From assembly GCA_041658565.1 (NCBI GenBank), contig JBAZZY010000015.1:1-60284 (forward strand): DNA of 60,284 nucleotides, given 5' to 3'. Below the pieces are notes generated by a model. The model saw nothing but the letters and a program-made list of their open reading frames with translations, did not search any database and was not told the DNA's origin. Source of the DNA: Actinomycetota bacterium. Lineage in GTDB: Bacteria; Actinomycetota; AC-67. Numbering within the stretch: the first letter of the stretch is position 1; each line of letters opens with the position of its first letter. Shown here piece by piece: positions 37,438 to 47,701 of the stretch. Position numbers and translations under genes: made by a program.

Positions 37438-37841
37438 ACGTCCTCGTTGATACCTGCGTATGGTCGCTCGCGCTGCGTCGTGACGAGCCGCGAGGGACGC
37501 CGCACGAGTCCGAGTTGGTAAACCTGATTCGTGACGGGCGCGTGCTGATGCTGGGCGCCGTGCGTCAGGAGCTGCTTTCGGGGATTCGCCGGCCCGCTCA
37601 GTTCCGGGCGGTGTGCGAACTGCTCCGGGCCTTCCCCGACGTCCGGCTCGATGAGGAGGACTACGAGGAAGCTGCGCGGTGTTTCAACACATGCCGGGGG
37701 CGCGGCCTGCAGGGCTCGAACACCGACTTCCTGCTGTGCGCTGTGGCCTTGCGTCGCGAGGCTCCGATCTTCACCGTGGATAAGGACTTCCCAAGGTTCG
37801 CGCGCGCCCTGCGCGTCAAGCTGCATTCGCCGTCCGGGTGA
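37434..37841 (+). CDS. vapC: VapC-type PIN-domain toxin
   Basis: Encodes 135 residues. The acidic PIN residues are in place: Asp6 in VLVDTCVWS, Glu in VRQELLSG, Asp in NTDFLLCAV and Asp in FTVDKDF. VapC toxins cut tRNA or rRNA. GTG 37434 overlaps the vapB stop, as usual for the pair. The active site looks intact, so a functional toxin is expected. Confidence 0.92.
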   Translation: MNVLVDTCVWSLALRRDEPRGTPHESELVNLIRDGRVLMLGAVRQELLSGIRRPAQFRAVCELLRAFPDVRLDEEDYEEAARCFNTCRGRGLQGSNTDFLLCAVALRREAPIFTVDKDFPRFARALRVKLHSPSG

Positions 37842-37919
37842 CGGCCTCGCCTACCGGCGGAGATTTGGGAGAGAGTTGGTGTATCCATGCGGTACGGGAG
37901 TTGTTCGGGAGGAGGCCGC

Positions 37920-38252
37920 GTGGCACGCAAGGTCAGGATCACCGCTCAACCTACCGCGCGCGACTACACCGAGAGGTTCGATCACTTCCTCCCCGGGGAT
38001 CGGCCCGGAGGGCGAACTCTTCAGAGCTATCGGGAGGAATTCGGGCCGACGCTGGAAGGGGAGGTGAGGGGTCCATTCGGCTCCGCGTACCGGGTTTCGC
38101 TTGCCGCGCTTGGCCGGTTTTCTCCTGACACGTACATCAAGCTTCAGTTCGTCGTCTCGCGGGAGGGCGAGGACTTCGGATGGATCCACCCCGACGCGAT
38201 CGTGTTGAAGGAGTTCGAACTGCCTGAAGGCACCGTGCTCCCCGGCACGTAG
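37920..38252 (+). CDS. Hypothetical protein
   Basis: Encodes 110 residues from GTG 37920, chosen because GGGAGGAGG lies at 37907-37915; an ATG at 37887 has no such site. The protein is mixed alpha/beta with many charged residues (SYREEFGPTLEGEV, then LQFVVSREGEDFGWIHPDAIV) and has no signal or membrane segment. No family is recognised. It follows vapC by 78 bases and is probably a separate unit. Confidence 0.55.
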   Translation: MARKVRITAQPTARDYTERFDHFLPGDRPGGRTLQSYREEFGPTLEGEVRGPFGSAYRVSLAALGRFSPDTYIKLQFVVSREGEDFGWIHPDAIVLKEFELPEGTVLPGT

Positions 38253-38275
38253 TCGGATGTTGCGGGGATCGGTGG

Positions 38276-38500
38276 ATGAGAAAGGCAAGCACACTGATCT
38301 TGGGCGCCGGGTTGGCCGTCTGCGGCACCGTCTTACTCGTGTACTCATTCCCGTTCGTCACCTGGATGGCTTTCGCAGCGTTCCTCATCGGTCTTGAATG
38401 GGCGGCGGCGGTGCTTCCGCATCGACCCCAACTCCGCTCCGGTTGCGGCTGGGGTCGCCCGACGTCCTACACTGTTATTCGCACGGAGTTTGCTGTGTAG
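38276..38500 (+). CDS. Small membrane protein, hypothetical
   Basis: Encodes 74 residues with two likely membrane helices (about 6-25 and 27-48) after a basic start (MRKAS). The C-terminal third is polar. It sits 23 bases after the preceding hypothetical gene and just before another membrane protein. No family is recognised, and there is no strong ribosome site (only GGATGAG context), so it could be spurious. Confidence 0.4.
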   Translation: MRKASTLILGAGLAVCGTVLLVYSFPFVTWMAFAAFLIGLEWAAAVLPHRPQLRSGCGWGRPTSYTVIRTEFAV

Positions 38501-38523
38501 CGCCGGCCGGGGGAGTCGTCGGA

Positions 38524-38994
38524 ATGCGCGGTTTCGCAGTCGTGGCGGTGGTTGGATCCTTCGTCGTAGGCGCGGCGGCGGGCAGTTTCGGGAGGCTTCT
38601 GTTCCGGCCCCATCGGGGGTTGACGCTTTTCGCGCTGCCGGTGCTTCTTCCCTGGGGCTTGCACCACCTCGAGATCTTGCGCTTTGCCGAGTCGGCTGGT
38701 GCGGGTGACCTGGGAGCCGCTCGGATCGCCGGGCCGGTCACGCTTGCGGCGCTCACCGCGGTAGTCCTCGCGGCCGCGCGCCGGGCCCCGTTCCTCGTTG
38801 CGGGCATTCCGCCCGCCGGCTTTCTGGTTGCTTTCTATGTGACCTTTCCGCTCGCTTCTTCGGCAGTCCCCGGCCGCGACATCGGCTACGACAATGTGGG
38901 AACGGTGTGGCTGTTCGTCTACACGGTTGCGGCAACCGCCGCCCTGCTCGCGTACTTCCGACCGCCGGTGCTGTCGTCTACGCCGGCGGCCTGA
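38524..38994 (+). CDS. Polytopic membrane protein, hypothetical
   Basis: Encodes 156 residues from ATG 38524 with GGGGGAG upstream at a normal distance. It has about four hydrophobic helices and short Arg-containing loops (AAARRAPF). A conserved-looking loop, VPGRDIGYDNVGTVWLFVYT, lies before the last helix. There is no known family that I can name. Confidence 0.6.
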   Translation: MRGFAVVAVVGSFVVGAAAGSFGRLLFRPHRGLTLFALPVLLPWGLHHLEILRFAESAGAGDLGAARIAGPVTLAALTAVVLAAARRAPFLVAGIPPAGFLVAFYVTFPLASSAVPGRDIGYDNVGTVWLFVYTVAATAALLAYFRPPVLSSTPAA

Positions 38995-39025
38995 CGGCGC
39001 GCCACCTTGAGCATCGGCCGCACGG

Positions 39026-39031
39026 TATCCT
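39026..39031 (+). promoter_or_regulatory. -10-like element TATCCT before LOG-family gene
   Basis: TATCCT is followed by exactly six bases and then GTG 39038, another leaderless-type arrangement. The upstream TTGAGC (39007-39012) is only 13 bases away, too close for a standard -35. Confidence 0.4.
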
Positions 39032-39037
39032 GAACCT

Positions 39038-40087
39038 GTGTCTATTCAACGACCGCGCCGCCCGCCTCGTCCGACCGGTGATCCCGATCTGGATGATCGT
39101 CTCATCCGTTTTGTGGAGGGGCTCGATCCGGTAGATCAGCGCATTGCGCTGGAAGCCGTCGCGACGCTGTTGCAGCTTTCCCACGACAATGTCTCGCGCC
39201 TTGACCGCAAGATCGCCAACACGGCGCTGAAGGAGATGCGACACGCGTTCAACGTTTTCGCTCCGCTGCGCGCTCGGCGCAAGGTCACGATCTTCGGCTC
39301 GGCGCGTACGCCCAAGGGTCATCCCGAGTACGAAGCGGCCAAAGAGTTTGCGCACGAGATGGCGGCGCGCGGTTGGATGGTGGTCACGGGCGCGGGTCCC
39401 GGCGTCATGGAGGCCGGACATGAAGGCGCCTCGGCGGAGCACTCCATCGGGGTCAACATCATCTTGCCGTGGGAGGCGAAGCCCAACCCGGTGATCGCCG
39501 ACAACCCCAAGCTCATTAACTTCAAGTTCTTCTTCACTCGCAAGTTGATGTTCATCAAGGAGTCGGACGCTTTTGTGTTGTTCCCCGGGGGGTTCGGCAC
39601 CCTCGACGAGACGTTCGAACTGCTCACTTTGATTCAGACGGGCAAGAGCGACTTGCACCCGATCGTGATGGTGGACGTTCCAGGCGGTACCTACTGGCAG
39701 CGTGTCGAGGCGTTCATGCGCGAGGAGCTGCTCGCGAACATGTTCATCGAGGAAAGTGACTTCGACTTGTTCCGGATTACGGACTCGGTCACCGACGCCA
39801 TCTCGGAAATCGAGCAGTTTTACCGCGTGTATCACTCTGAGCGCTGGATCGGCCGCGACCTGGTGCTGCGACTGAATGCGGCTCCCAGCGATGCGATGAT
39901 CGCGTCGCTGAACGAGGAGTTCGGCGACTTCCTGGAGTCGCCCGTTGTGCGCGTCGAGGTGTCGGATGCCGAGCGTCGCGATGGAGACGTTCCGGATCTG
40001 CCGCGCCTTGCGCTGCGGCCGGACCGCGCGCGCATCGGGCCCCTGCGACGGATCGTGGACCGCTTGAACGCAGAGATCGAGCTGTGA
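39038..40087 (+). CDS. LOG-family protein (Rossmann-fold, TIGR00730-like)
   Basis: Encodes 349 residues. The central Rossmann domain has VTIFGSARTPKG, TGAGPGVMEAGHEGA and FPGGFGTLDETFELLT. The last motif is the PGGxGT signature of LOG-type cytokinin-activating phosphoribohydrolases, with the ExxE-like region for catalysis. A helical extension precedes it (about 20-75), and a long C-terminal tail of about 90 residues follows. It probably hydrolyses nucleotide 5'-monophosphates, with the physiological substrate unknown. The start of the arsenate-reductase-like gene overlaps its stop. Confidence 0.85.
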   Translation: MSIQRPRRPPRPTGDPDLDDRLIRFVEGLDPVDQRIALEAVATLLQLSHDNVSRLDRKIANTALKEMRHAFNVFAPLRARRKVTIFGSARTPKGHPEYEAAKEFAHEMAARGWMVVTGAGPGVMEAGHEGASAEHSIGVNIILPWEAKPNPVIADNPKLINFKFFFTRKLMFIKESDAFVLFPGGFGTLDETFELLTLIQTGKSDLHPIVMVDVPGGTYWQRVEAFMREELLANMFIEESDFDLFRITDSVTDAISEIEQFYRVYHSERWIGRDLVLRLNAAPSDAMIASLNEEFGDFLESPVVRVEVSDAERRDGDVPDLPRLALRPDRARIGPLRRIVDRLNAEIEL

Positions 40088-40464
40088 TCAAGGTTCTGTT
40101 TGTGTGCGTCCACAACGGCGGACGCAGCGTCATGGCGGAAGCATTCGCGCGCGCCGTGGGACTCGACGCGCGAAGCGCTGGAACCGTCCCGCAGCCCGTT
40201 CCGCATCCTGAGGTCGTCGAAGCGATGGGTGAAGTCGGCATCGACGTGTCGGGACACCGCGGGGAGTTGCTGACCGACGAGATGGTCGGGTGGGCGGACC
40301 ACGTGATCACGATGGGGTGCGCGGTGGACGACGAGGCGTGTCCGGCGATTCGGTTGCGCGACGTCCGGGACTGGGGACTTGCCGATCCCAAGGGTCGCCC
40401 GCCCGAAGAGGTCCGCGCGATCCGAGACGAGATCCGCGCGCGCGTCGCGGCGCTTCGCTCTTAG
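40084..40464 (+). CDS. arsC: Arsenate reductase / low-molecular-weight phosphatase family
   Basis: Encodes 126 residues. The phosphatase-like loop C8-VHNGG-R14-S (CX5R) starts the fold. Two more cysteines, Cys79 and Cys86 (MGCAVDDEAC), match the relay cysteines of thioredoxin-linked ArsC proteins, and the general acid Asp is in RDWGLADPKGRP. The Cys triad favours arsenate reductase over a plain tyrosine phosphatase. No other ars genes are nearby. GTG 40084 overlaps the LOG gene stop. Confidence 0.82.
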   Translation: MIKVLFVCVHNGGRSVMAEAFARAVGLDARSAGTVPQPVPHPEVVEAMGEVGIDVSGHRGELLTDEMVGWADHVITMGCAVDDEACPAIRLRDVRDWGLADPKGRPPEEVRAIRDEIRARVAALRS

Positions 40465-41821
40465 GTCGCTTCGCTCACCGAACTCATGTTGAAGTCGGCG
40501 ATGCGAAGCGGCGGTGCTTTTGTGAGCAAGAACTCGTCGTTCTCGCGCGGCAACGCGAACTGCGACCTGCCGACCTCGGTCGTCTGAGCGAGCGTGTCCA
40601 GCGGACTCATGTTGAAGCGGAAGTTGTTGACGGCCGCGCGAACCTCGCCGTCTTCGATCAGGAACACTCCGTCGCGCGTAAGGCCGGTCAGAAGCAGCGT
40701 TTGAGGATCGACGACGCGGATGTACCACAGGCACGTCACGAGCAACCCGCTGCGAGTGCGCGCGATCATGTCGTCGAGGTCGGGTCCGTCGCCCGTCATA
40801 ACGAGGTTGGAGACAAAGGGGCGCACCTCGGCTGCTCCCGCGCGCGCGGCCCACGAGCGCGTGGAAGGCAGTGCGTGAAGAACTCCGTCCTTCGCCCAGT
40901 CTGTTCGCGATATCGCAAGGCCGTTGTCGAACAGCGATTGCGAATCCCGTGAAGCCATGGCGACGACGAAGGGCAGGGTTTCGAGTCCCGGCTCCGCGGG
41001 GTCCGAGTAGTAGCCGACGTTCGTGGGGTAGAGGCGTTCGCCGATGCGATTCCCACCGCCGGGCTTCGCGTAGACCGAGCGGCCTTCGTCGGCGTCGCGC
41101 GCGCCGGAGTAGAAGTACGCCTCCAGCGCGATGTCGGCCGCTCCCGAGGGCTCGAGCAGGACTTCGTACCGCCCGGCCGGGAGACTCTGCGCGCGCGCCG
41201 ACCATTCGAGGCGCTTTCGCAGTCGTTCGTACATCGCGTTTGCATCCACGTTGTCGAACGCGGTGGTCGCGTGTCCCGTCCAAGCGGAGCGTTCGAGGTC
41301 GGCGCTCTTGGCGGTCATTTCGATCTTGCCGCGACGCTCGGTGTAGCGACGCCGCATCCCGTTGGACGCAGCGACCCATATCGTGGACATGTCGTGCTCG
41401 GCGAATCCAAAGGTCCGGCGGTCTTCGCTGTCGGCGCGCGCGAAGACCGCAGCCAGGCCCGGCACTGCGCCGGCCAGGACTTCGATTCCGGCTTCCGGCG
41501 CCGGGTCGGTCCACTCCCCAGGCGAAGGCGCGTCAACCAGCGAGAAGTAATCATGCGCTTCCGGTGCGGCGGTGCACGCGGCCTCGGATTCGCGCACGAC
41601 GTCCTCGAGGAGATCGTCGGGGAAGAAGGTGCGCGCGGCGGTCCCGACGCGACGCCCGATGATCGAGATCACGACGAGTGAGTGTGTGACTCCGGCGCCG
41701 TTGGTCGTAGATGTGTTGTTTGCCCACCGCAAGTTTGCCGAAGACGAGTGGGTCGCAATCACAATGCAGTCGTCGGCGCGCGACAGTGCGAGCACGCGCT
41801 CGACGACCTCGTGCATTCGCG

Positions 41822-41825
<4 letters not shown>
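40461..41825 (-). CDS. tldE: TldE/PmbA-family peptidase subunit
   Basis: Encodes 454 residues from ATG 41825. It belongs to the TldD/PmbA (U62) family but lacks the HExxxH zinc motif, as expected for the non-catalytic TldE half. Recognisable parts are LPAGRYEVLLEPSGAADIALEA (middle, with a few residues around it) and TRSGLLVTCLWYIRVVDPQT and LTRDGVFLIEDGEV near the C-terminus. TldD and TldE together degrade small peptides and mature peptide products. Start and tldD stop overlap by four bases. Confidence 0.92.
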
Positions 41826-43324
<1,499 letters not shown>

Positions 43325-43455
43325 CGGAGTGCGGAGCCATCTTACGCAATGCATTGCGAGATGTGTAGGCAGAAGCATTCCGGTGGCGCGGCGTCCGGGT
43401 TCGTGAAACACTGGCGGTGTCGGGGTCGCATATCCACGAGTCGGCGAGGTTGAAC

Positions 43456-43917
43456 ATGGTGAGAAGCGAGAACGAATCCACTCCAGCCGTTCAATCGGCG
43501 AAGTTGCATCGTGAGCAGTTGCGGATCGCGTTGTCCGCGCTCGAAGACGCGATCTCCGCCGCGGCTTTCGGCCGTGAGCAGGAGTGGTTCCGAGGCGTTT
43601 CCGATCGGTTGCATGACGTCGCGAAGGCATGGGACGACCACATCCGCGTCACCGAGAGCGCAGAGGGATTGTTCGAGGAGATCCGCGATCGCGAGCCTCG
43701 CCTCGCAGTCAAGCTCGACCGCTTGATCACCGACCACGTTGAGATGCGCAAGATCATCGCCGACCAACTGGCCGAGTTGGTCTCGTCCGACCCGGCGAAG
43801 ATCGATGATTTTCGGGAGCAGCTCTTGGGGACTCTCGGCAAACTCGCTCGTCACCGTCAGCGTGGCGCGGACGTCCTTTACGAGGCGTACTGGGGTGACG
43901 TCGGGGGTCAGGGCTAG
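43456..43917 (+). CDS. Hemerythrin-like helical protein
   Basis: Encodes 153 residues from ATG 43456 (GAGG upstream); a start at 43417 is also open. It is four-helical with His and Glu spaced like a hemerythrin/HHE cation-binding domain: an early His (KLHREQ), HDVAKAWDDHIRVTE, RLITDHVEMRKII and LARHRQRGADVLYEAYWGDVGG. The last segment is typical of HHE proteins. It may bind a di-iron site or oxygen. Not every ligand can be assigned, so the call is tentative. It converges on pabBC with a four-base overlap. Confidence 0.6.
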   Translation: MVRSENESTPAVQSAKLHREQLRIALSALEDAISAAAFGREQEWFRGVSDRLHDVAKAWDDHIRVTESAEGLFEEIRDREPRLAVKLDRLITDHVEMRKIIADQLAELVSSDPAKIDDFREQLLGTLGKLARHRQRGADVLYEAYWGDVGGQG

Positions 43918-45935
43918 GGGGCGACCCCCCGCGCGCGCCACAGGGCGCGCGCCAGGCTTCGCGTGACCGGCCCTTCGGGCCATGTTCCGATGGGGCTGCA
44001 GGACGTTACGGGTTCGATTCCGCGCAGGGACCCCGTGACGAAGACCTCGCTCGCGCGCGCGGCGCGCGCGCTCGAGACGGCCTCTTCCCTGACGGGGATC
44101 CCTTCATCCGCGGCCAGGCGCATGACCGCCGCGCGCGTGATGCCGGGCAGGATCCGACCGTCGGCGGGCGGGGTGACGACGCGGTCGTCCTCGACGATGA
44201 ACAGGTTCGCGCGCGCGGCCTCAAGCAGTTCGCCCCCGTCGGCTATCAGCGGTTCCGAGCCATCCGGCAAGGGTTTCAGCAAGGTTCGGTCGCGCCACTT
44301 GTGTTCCCCGAGGCCGCCGCGGACCGGCAGCAGGAACAAGCGCGCGCTGCCCGGATCCGGCGCAGGTCCGGTCGCGATTTCGAACTCGCCGCGGGGCAGC
44401 ACGTCCAGGCGCAGGCGCGCGCGCCCAAGGGTTTGCGTGGCCCGGTCAATCACGCGCGCGCGCACCTCTGGCGGCACATCCATGCCGTAAAGCGCGCGCA
44501 GGCTGCCGGCAAGTCTCGTCAGGTGTTCGTCCAACTCCAGGGCGACACCGTCGACCACCAGCAGGGTCTCGAAGATGCCAAGGGCAGGGTCGGGCTTTGT
44601 TTCCAGCACGGCGCCCGCCGCGCGCAGCAACGGGGTGGCTTTCGTCAGACACTCCTCGAACTCAGATGCAGGGTCCGAGTCCGCGACGATCCCGCCGCCG
44701 ACCCCCAGCCACGCGCGTTCGCCCGAGAACTCGAAGGTGCGGATGGCAACGTTCATCTCCAACCCGGCGATGGGACTCACGTAGCCGATCGCGCCGGTGT
44801 AGACCTCGCGCGCGGTCGCCTCCAGCGCGGTGATCAACTCCATCGCGCGGATCTTGGGTGCTCCGGTGACGGATCCCGGCGGGAAGCAGGCACGCAACAG
44901 ATCGGCGTCCGTCACCTCAGAGCGCAGTTCCCCGACCACGTCCGAGACCAAGTGCCAGACGCCGGGATGCTCCTCGGCGCGCGCGAGATCGGGAACGCGC
45001 ACACTTCCGGGGCGACACACACGCCCGAGGTCGTTGCGCATTAGATCCACGATCATGACGTTTTCGGCCCGGTTCTTTGCGGATGCGATGAGGTCGTCTC
45101 GTTGGGCGCGCGCGCGCGCCGGGTCGGTATCGCGCGCAGAAGTCCCCTTGATCGGCGCGGTCCGCACGTGCCGTCCCTCGCGACGCAAGAACAACTCGGG
45201 AGACATGCTCGCCACCGCACCCCAGGGGCCCGACAAGAAGGCTGCGTACGGCGGCTGCAACGACGTCACTGCGCTCGCGAACATCGCGGCCGCCGATCCC
45301 TGGAACCGCGCTTCCAAGCGCGCGCAGACGTTGGCTTGGAAGATCTCGCCCTCGGCGATGTGCTCCAGGCATCGGGCCACAGCGTCCTCGTGCGCCGCGC
45401 GTTCTGGAATCACTCGAAAGGGTTCGAACGAGAACCCCGCGAGTTCGGAAGGAGTCGCGTCCATGCGCGCGCACAGCAGTTCGTAGCGCGCGCGCAGTGC
45501 CTCGTCGCGCTCCGGTGTCCACAACGCCTCGAACCGCCACTCGCCGTCGTGAAGCCGGAGCAGGTGGTCGTAGAACGCCAGATGGAACTCGGGCAGCGGC
45601 GTCGGGCGCGGCGGCGAGGGCGGCAGCTTCTCCAGGCGCGCGCCGAGTCCGTAGCCGAGGTAGCCGAACCACCCGCCCCCGACGCCGTCACCTTCCGTGG
45701 GGGTTTGGATTGGGGTGGACGCGAGGGCCTCGAAGGGATCGCCGTCGGCGATGGCGATCGGCTCTGAACCGATGAGCGCGCCGCCGCCGGCCCACGCCCC
45801 GATCAGGGCGAAGGGAAAAGAGTCCTCTGCGACGCGCAGCGCCGCTTCTTCGGGCGCCGCGCGCGAGGGGATCGGCTGAACGATCAGGCGCGCGCGCACG
45901 CCGCCACGATTCCACACCGGCGCGCGCGCGGCCAC
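43914..45935 (-). CDS. pabBC: Fused aminodeoxychorismate synthase component I and lyase (PabB-PabC)
   Basis: Encodes 673 residues. Residues about 1-450 are the chorismate-binding PabB domain (PIKGTSARD, MIVDLMRNDLGRV, GSVTGAPKIRAMELI, YTGAIGYV, GGGIVADSDP). Residues about 460-673 are a class IV aminotransferase fold, the lyase PabC, with GEHKWRDRTLL holding the probable PLP Lys and LFIVEDDRVVTPP. Together they turn chorismate and ammonia into 4-aminobenzoate for folate. The glutaminase subunit PabA is not in the window. It begins one base after the stop of the hydrogenase protease gene, so it may be read from the hydrogenase operon. Confidence 0.92.
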   Translation of the reverse strand: MAARAPVWNRGGVRARLIVQPIPSRAAPEEAALRVAEDSFPFALIGAWAGGGALIGSEPIAIADGDPFEALASTPIQTPTEGDGVGGGWFGYLGYGLGARLEKLPPSPPRPTPLPEFHLAFYDHLLRLHDGEWRFEALWTPERDEALRARYELLCARMDATPSELAGFSFEPFRVIPERAAHEDAVARCLEHIAEGEIFQANVCARLEARFQGSAAAMFASAVTSLQPPYAAFLSGPWGAVASMSPELFLRREGRHVRTAPIKGTSARDTDPARARAQRDDLIASAKNRAENVMIVDLMRNDLGRVCRPGSVRVPDLARAEEHPGVWHLVSDVVGELRSEVTDADLLRACFPPGSVTGAPKIRAMELITALEATAREVYTGAIGYVSPIAGLEMNVAIRTFEFSGERAWLGVGGGIVADSDPASEFEECLTKATPLLRAAGAVLETKPDPALGIFETLLVVDGVALELDEHLTRLAGSLRALYGMDVPPEVRARVIDRATQTLGRARLRLDVLPRGEFEIATGPAPDPGSARLFLLPVRGGLGEHKWRDRTLLKPLPDGSEPLIADGGELLEAARANLFIVEDDRVVTPPADGRILPGITRAAVMRLAADEGIPVREEAVSSARAARASEVFVTGSLRGIEPVTSCSPIGTWPEGPVTRSLARALWRARGVAP

Positions 45936-46397
45936 TTAGACGTCCGCGGCCTCCCGGCATTCGGCGACGAGGCCCCGGGCGAGTTCGGTGACGGCTGCGG
46001 CGACTGCAGGTGTCATCCCGATACCCGCGCCGACCTCTTCGGCCTCGATTCCAACGATTACCAGGCGTTCTGGGAGTCGTCTCAGCGCGCGCGCCAACTC
46101 AACCGCGTCGCCGATCCCGAGTGCATGGGAGCTGTCCCGGCGCGCGCGGTCGGGGATCCGCTCGTTACCGACTTCTATGCGATGAGTGCTTCCGGGAACG
46201 CCCGTGCCGCGCACGGCGTCAACGACGATCGCCAAACCGGCTCCCTCCCATAGCTCTATCAGCTCATCGGGGGTTCCCTCGTGCGCGTGCGTGGTGACGC
46301 CATCGATCTGTGCTTGACCTACGAGTCGTGCAACCTCCAGGCCCGCGGCGTCGTCGCGGCGAAAGGTGTTGCCGACTCCGATGATGACGACGTTCAC
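45936..46397 (-). CDS. Hydrogenase maturation endopeptidase
   Basis: Encodes 153 residues from GTG 46397. The N-terminal strand and glycine turn VVIIGVGNTFRRDDAAGLEVA carries the metal-binding Asp of HyaD/HycI/HoxW-type proteases, and a second acidic site is at VVDAVRGTG, with SSHALGIGDAVELA near the third ligand. It trims the C-terminal tail of the NiFe large subunit after metal insertion. It overlaps the large-subunit gene by four bases, and its substrate is surely that neighbour. Confidence 0.9.
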   Translation of the reverse strand: MNVVIIGVGNTFRRDDAAGLEVARLVGQAQIDGVTTHAHEGTPDELIELWEGAGLAIVVDAVRGTGVPGSTHRIEVGNERIPDRARRDSSHALGIGDAVELARALRRLPERLVIVGIEAEEVGAGIGMTPAVAAAVTELARGLVAECREAADV

Positions 46398-47701
46398 GGC
46401 TCTCGTTCGATCCGCAGGTCCAGGAAGTGTGTCGCACACGAGATGCAAGGGTCGTAGTTGCGGATCGCCTGCTCGCATCGCAGGGTCAGTTCCTCGGCGG
46501 GCATCTCGATGCGCGGCTCGACGAAGCGCAGCAAGTCATCCTCGATCTGCGCCTGGTTCTGAGATGTCGGAGGGACGATGCGCGCGGTCTTGATGAGACC
46601 CTCGGCATCGATCTCGTAGCGGTGGTACAGGATTCCGCGTGGCGCTTCGGTGCAGCCGTGGCCGACTCCGGCGCGCGCCTGCGCGTCCACGAAAGGCCGG
46701 TCGGGAACTTCGTAGTTCTCGATTATCCGAAGCGCTTCGTCGCATGCGTGCAGGGTCTCCACGGCGCGCACGATGATGCTTTGGAACGGATTGCGGCACT
46801 CGGGTCCGAGTCCGGCTTCAGCTGCCGCTTCGCGCGCGACCGGGGCGAGTTGCGCAGAGTTCAGGCTGTAGCGAGCGAGCGGACCTACGAAGTAGAAGCC
46901 GCGGTCGCGCACGCGCGAGTGCAGGGCGGTCGAGTGCGGGACGTGCAACTCGGTGAAGGTGTCGTCGAAGTCACGCACCGCGATGTCGATCCCTTTGTTC
47001 GAGACGATGCGGCCGTCGAGGATCGCGTACTCGGTCGGATGCCGCAGCGCAACGAATTCGTAGTCCTGCTCGAAGTCGGGGAAGTCGAAGCCGGCAACCA
47101 TACGTACGGTCTCGAGCGACGCGTCCCGCGCCCAGCGAAGACTCTCCGCCAGTTTCGTGAAGTCGCTGCGGGTCGGCGCGCGGTAGAAGCCGCCGACGCG
47201 AACGTTGATGGGGTGAATCGCGCGCCCACCTACGACTTCGAGGATCTCGTTGCCGACCTTCTTCAACCGAAGTCCGCGTTCGACGATCTCGCGGTGGTCT
47301 GCCGCCATCTCGATGGCGCTTTGGTAGCCGAGGAAGTCGGGCGCGTGCAGCAAGTAGATGTGCAGCGCGTGGCTTTCGATCCATTCGCCGCAGTACAGCA
47401 GGCGGCGCAGTTCGCGCAGCGGCCCGTCCACCGTGATCCCCAGTGCGTCCTCGATTGCTTGGCACGAACTCATTTGGTAGGCGACGGGGCAGATGCCGCA
47501 GATGCGCGCGGTGATGTCCGGTGGTTCGGTGTAGCGCCGTCCCCGCAGGAATGCCTCGAAAAACCGTGGCGGTTCGTAGATGCGAAGCTGCACGTCGGTT
47601 ACGCGTCCCTTGCGAACGTGAACGACCATCGCTCCTTCGCCCTCGACGCGCGCCAGGGCATCAGTGCGTAGCGTGCGGCTACCGGGCGCTTTGTGCGTCA
47701 T
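46394..47701 (-). CDS. hydA: NiFe hydrogenase large (catalytic) subunit, group 3b-like
   Basis: Encodes 435 residues. The four Cys ligands of the NiFe site are Cys68 and Cys71 (RICGICPVAYQ) and Cys419 and Cys422 (DPCISCATH). A ten-residue tail follows His425 and would be removed by the maturation protease encoded next. The RxCGxCxxxH-type N-motif here has Gln instead of His after PVAY, a pattern known in soluble group 3 enzymes. With hydD, hydG and hydB it forms a soluble, NAD(P)-linked hydrogenase, sometimes called sulfhydrogenase. It overlaps hydD by 23 bases. Confidence 0.93.
   Translation of the reverse strand: MTHKAPGSRTLRTDALARVEGEGAMVVHVRKGRVTDVQLRIYEPPRFFEAFLRGRRYTEPPDITARICGICPVAYQMSSCQAIEDALGITVDGPLRELRRLLYCGEWIESHALHIYLLHAPDFLGYQSAIEMAADHREIVERGLRLKKVGNEILEVVGGRAIHPINVRVGGFYRAPTRSDFTKLAESLRWARDASLETVRMVAGFDFPDFEQDYEFVALRHPTEYAILDGRIVSNKGIDIAVRDFDDTFTELHVPHSTALHSRVRDRGFYFVGPLARYSLNSAQLAPVAREAAAEAGLGPECRNPFQSIIVRAVETLHACDEALRIIENYEVPDRPFVDAQARAGVGHGCTEAPRGILYHRYEIDAEGLIKTARIVPPTSQNQAQIEDDLLRFVEPRIEMPAEELTLRCEQAIRNYDPCISCATHFLDLRIEREP

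Noticed and set aside
40461..41514. Long minus-strand frame starting at 41514 that runs over tldE, arsC and LOG genes
   Set aside because: It crosses three supported genes in the wrong frame and is Arg-rich without motifs.
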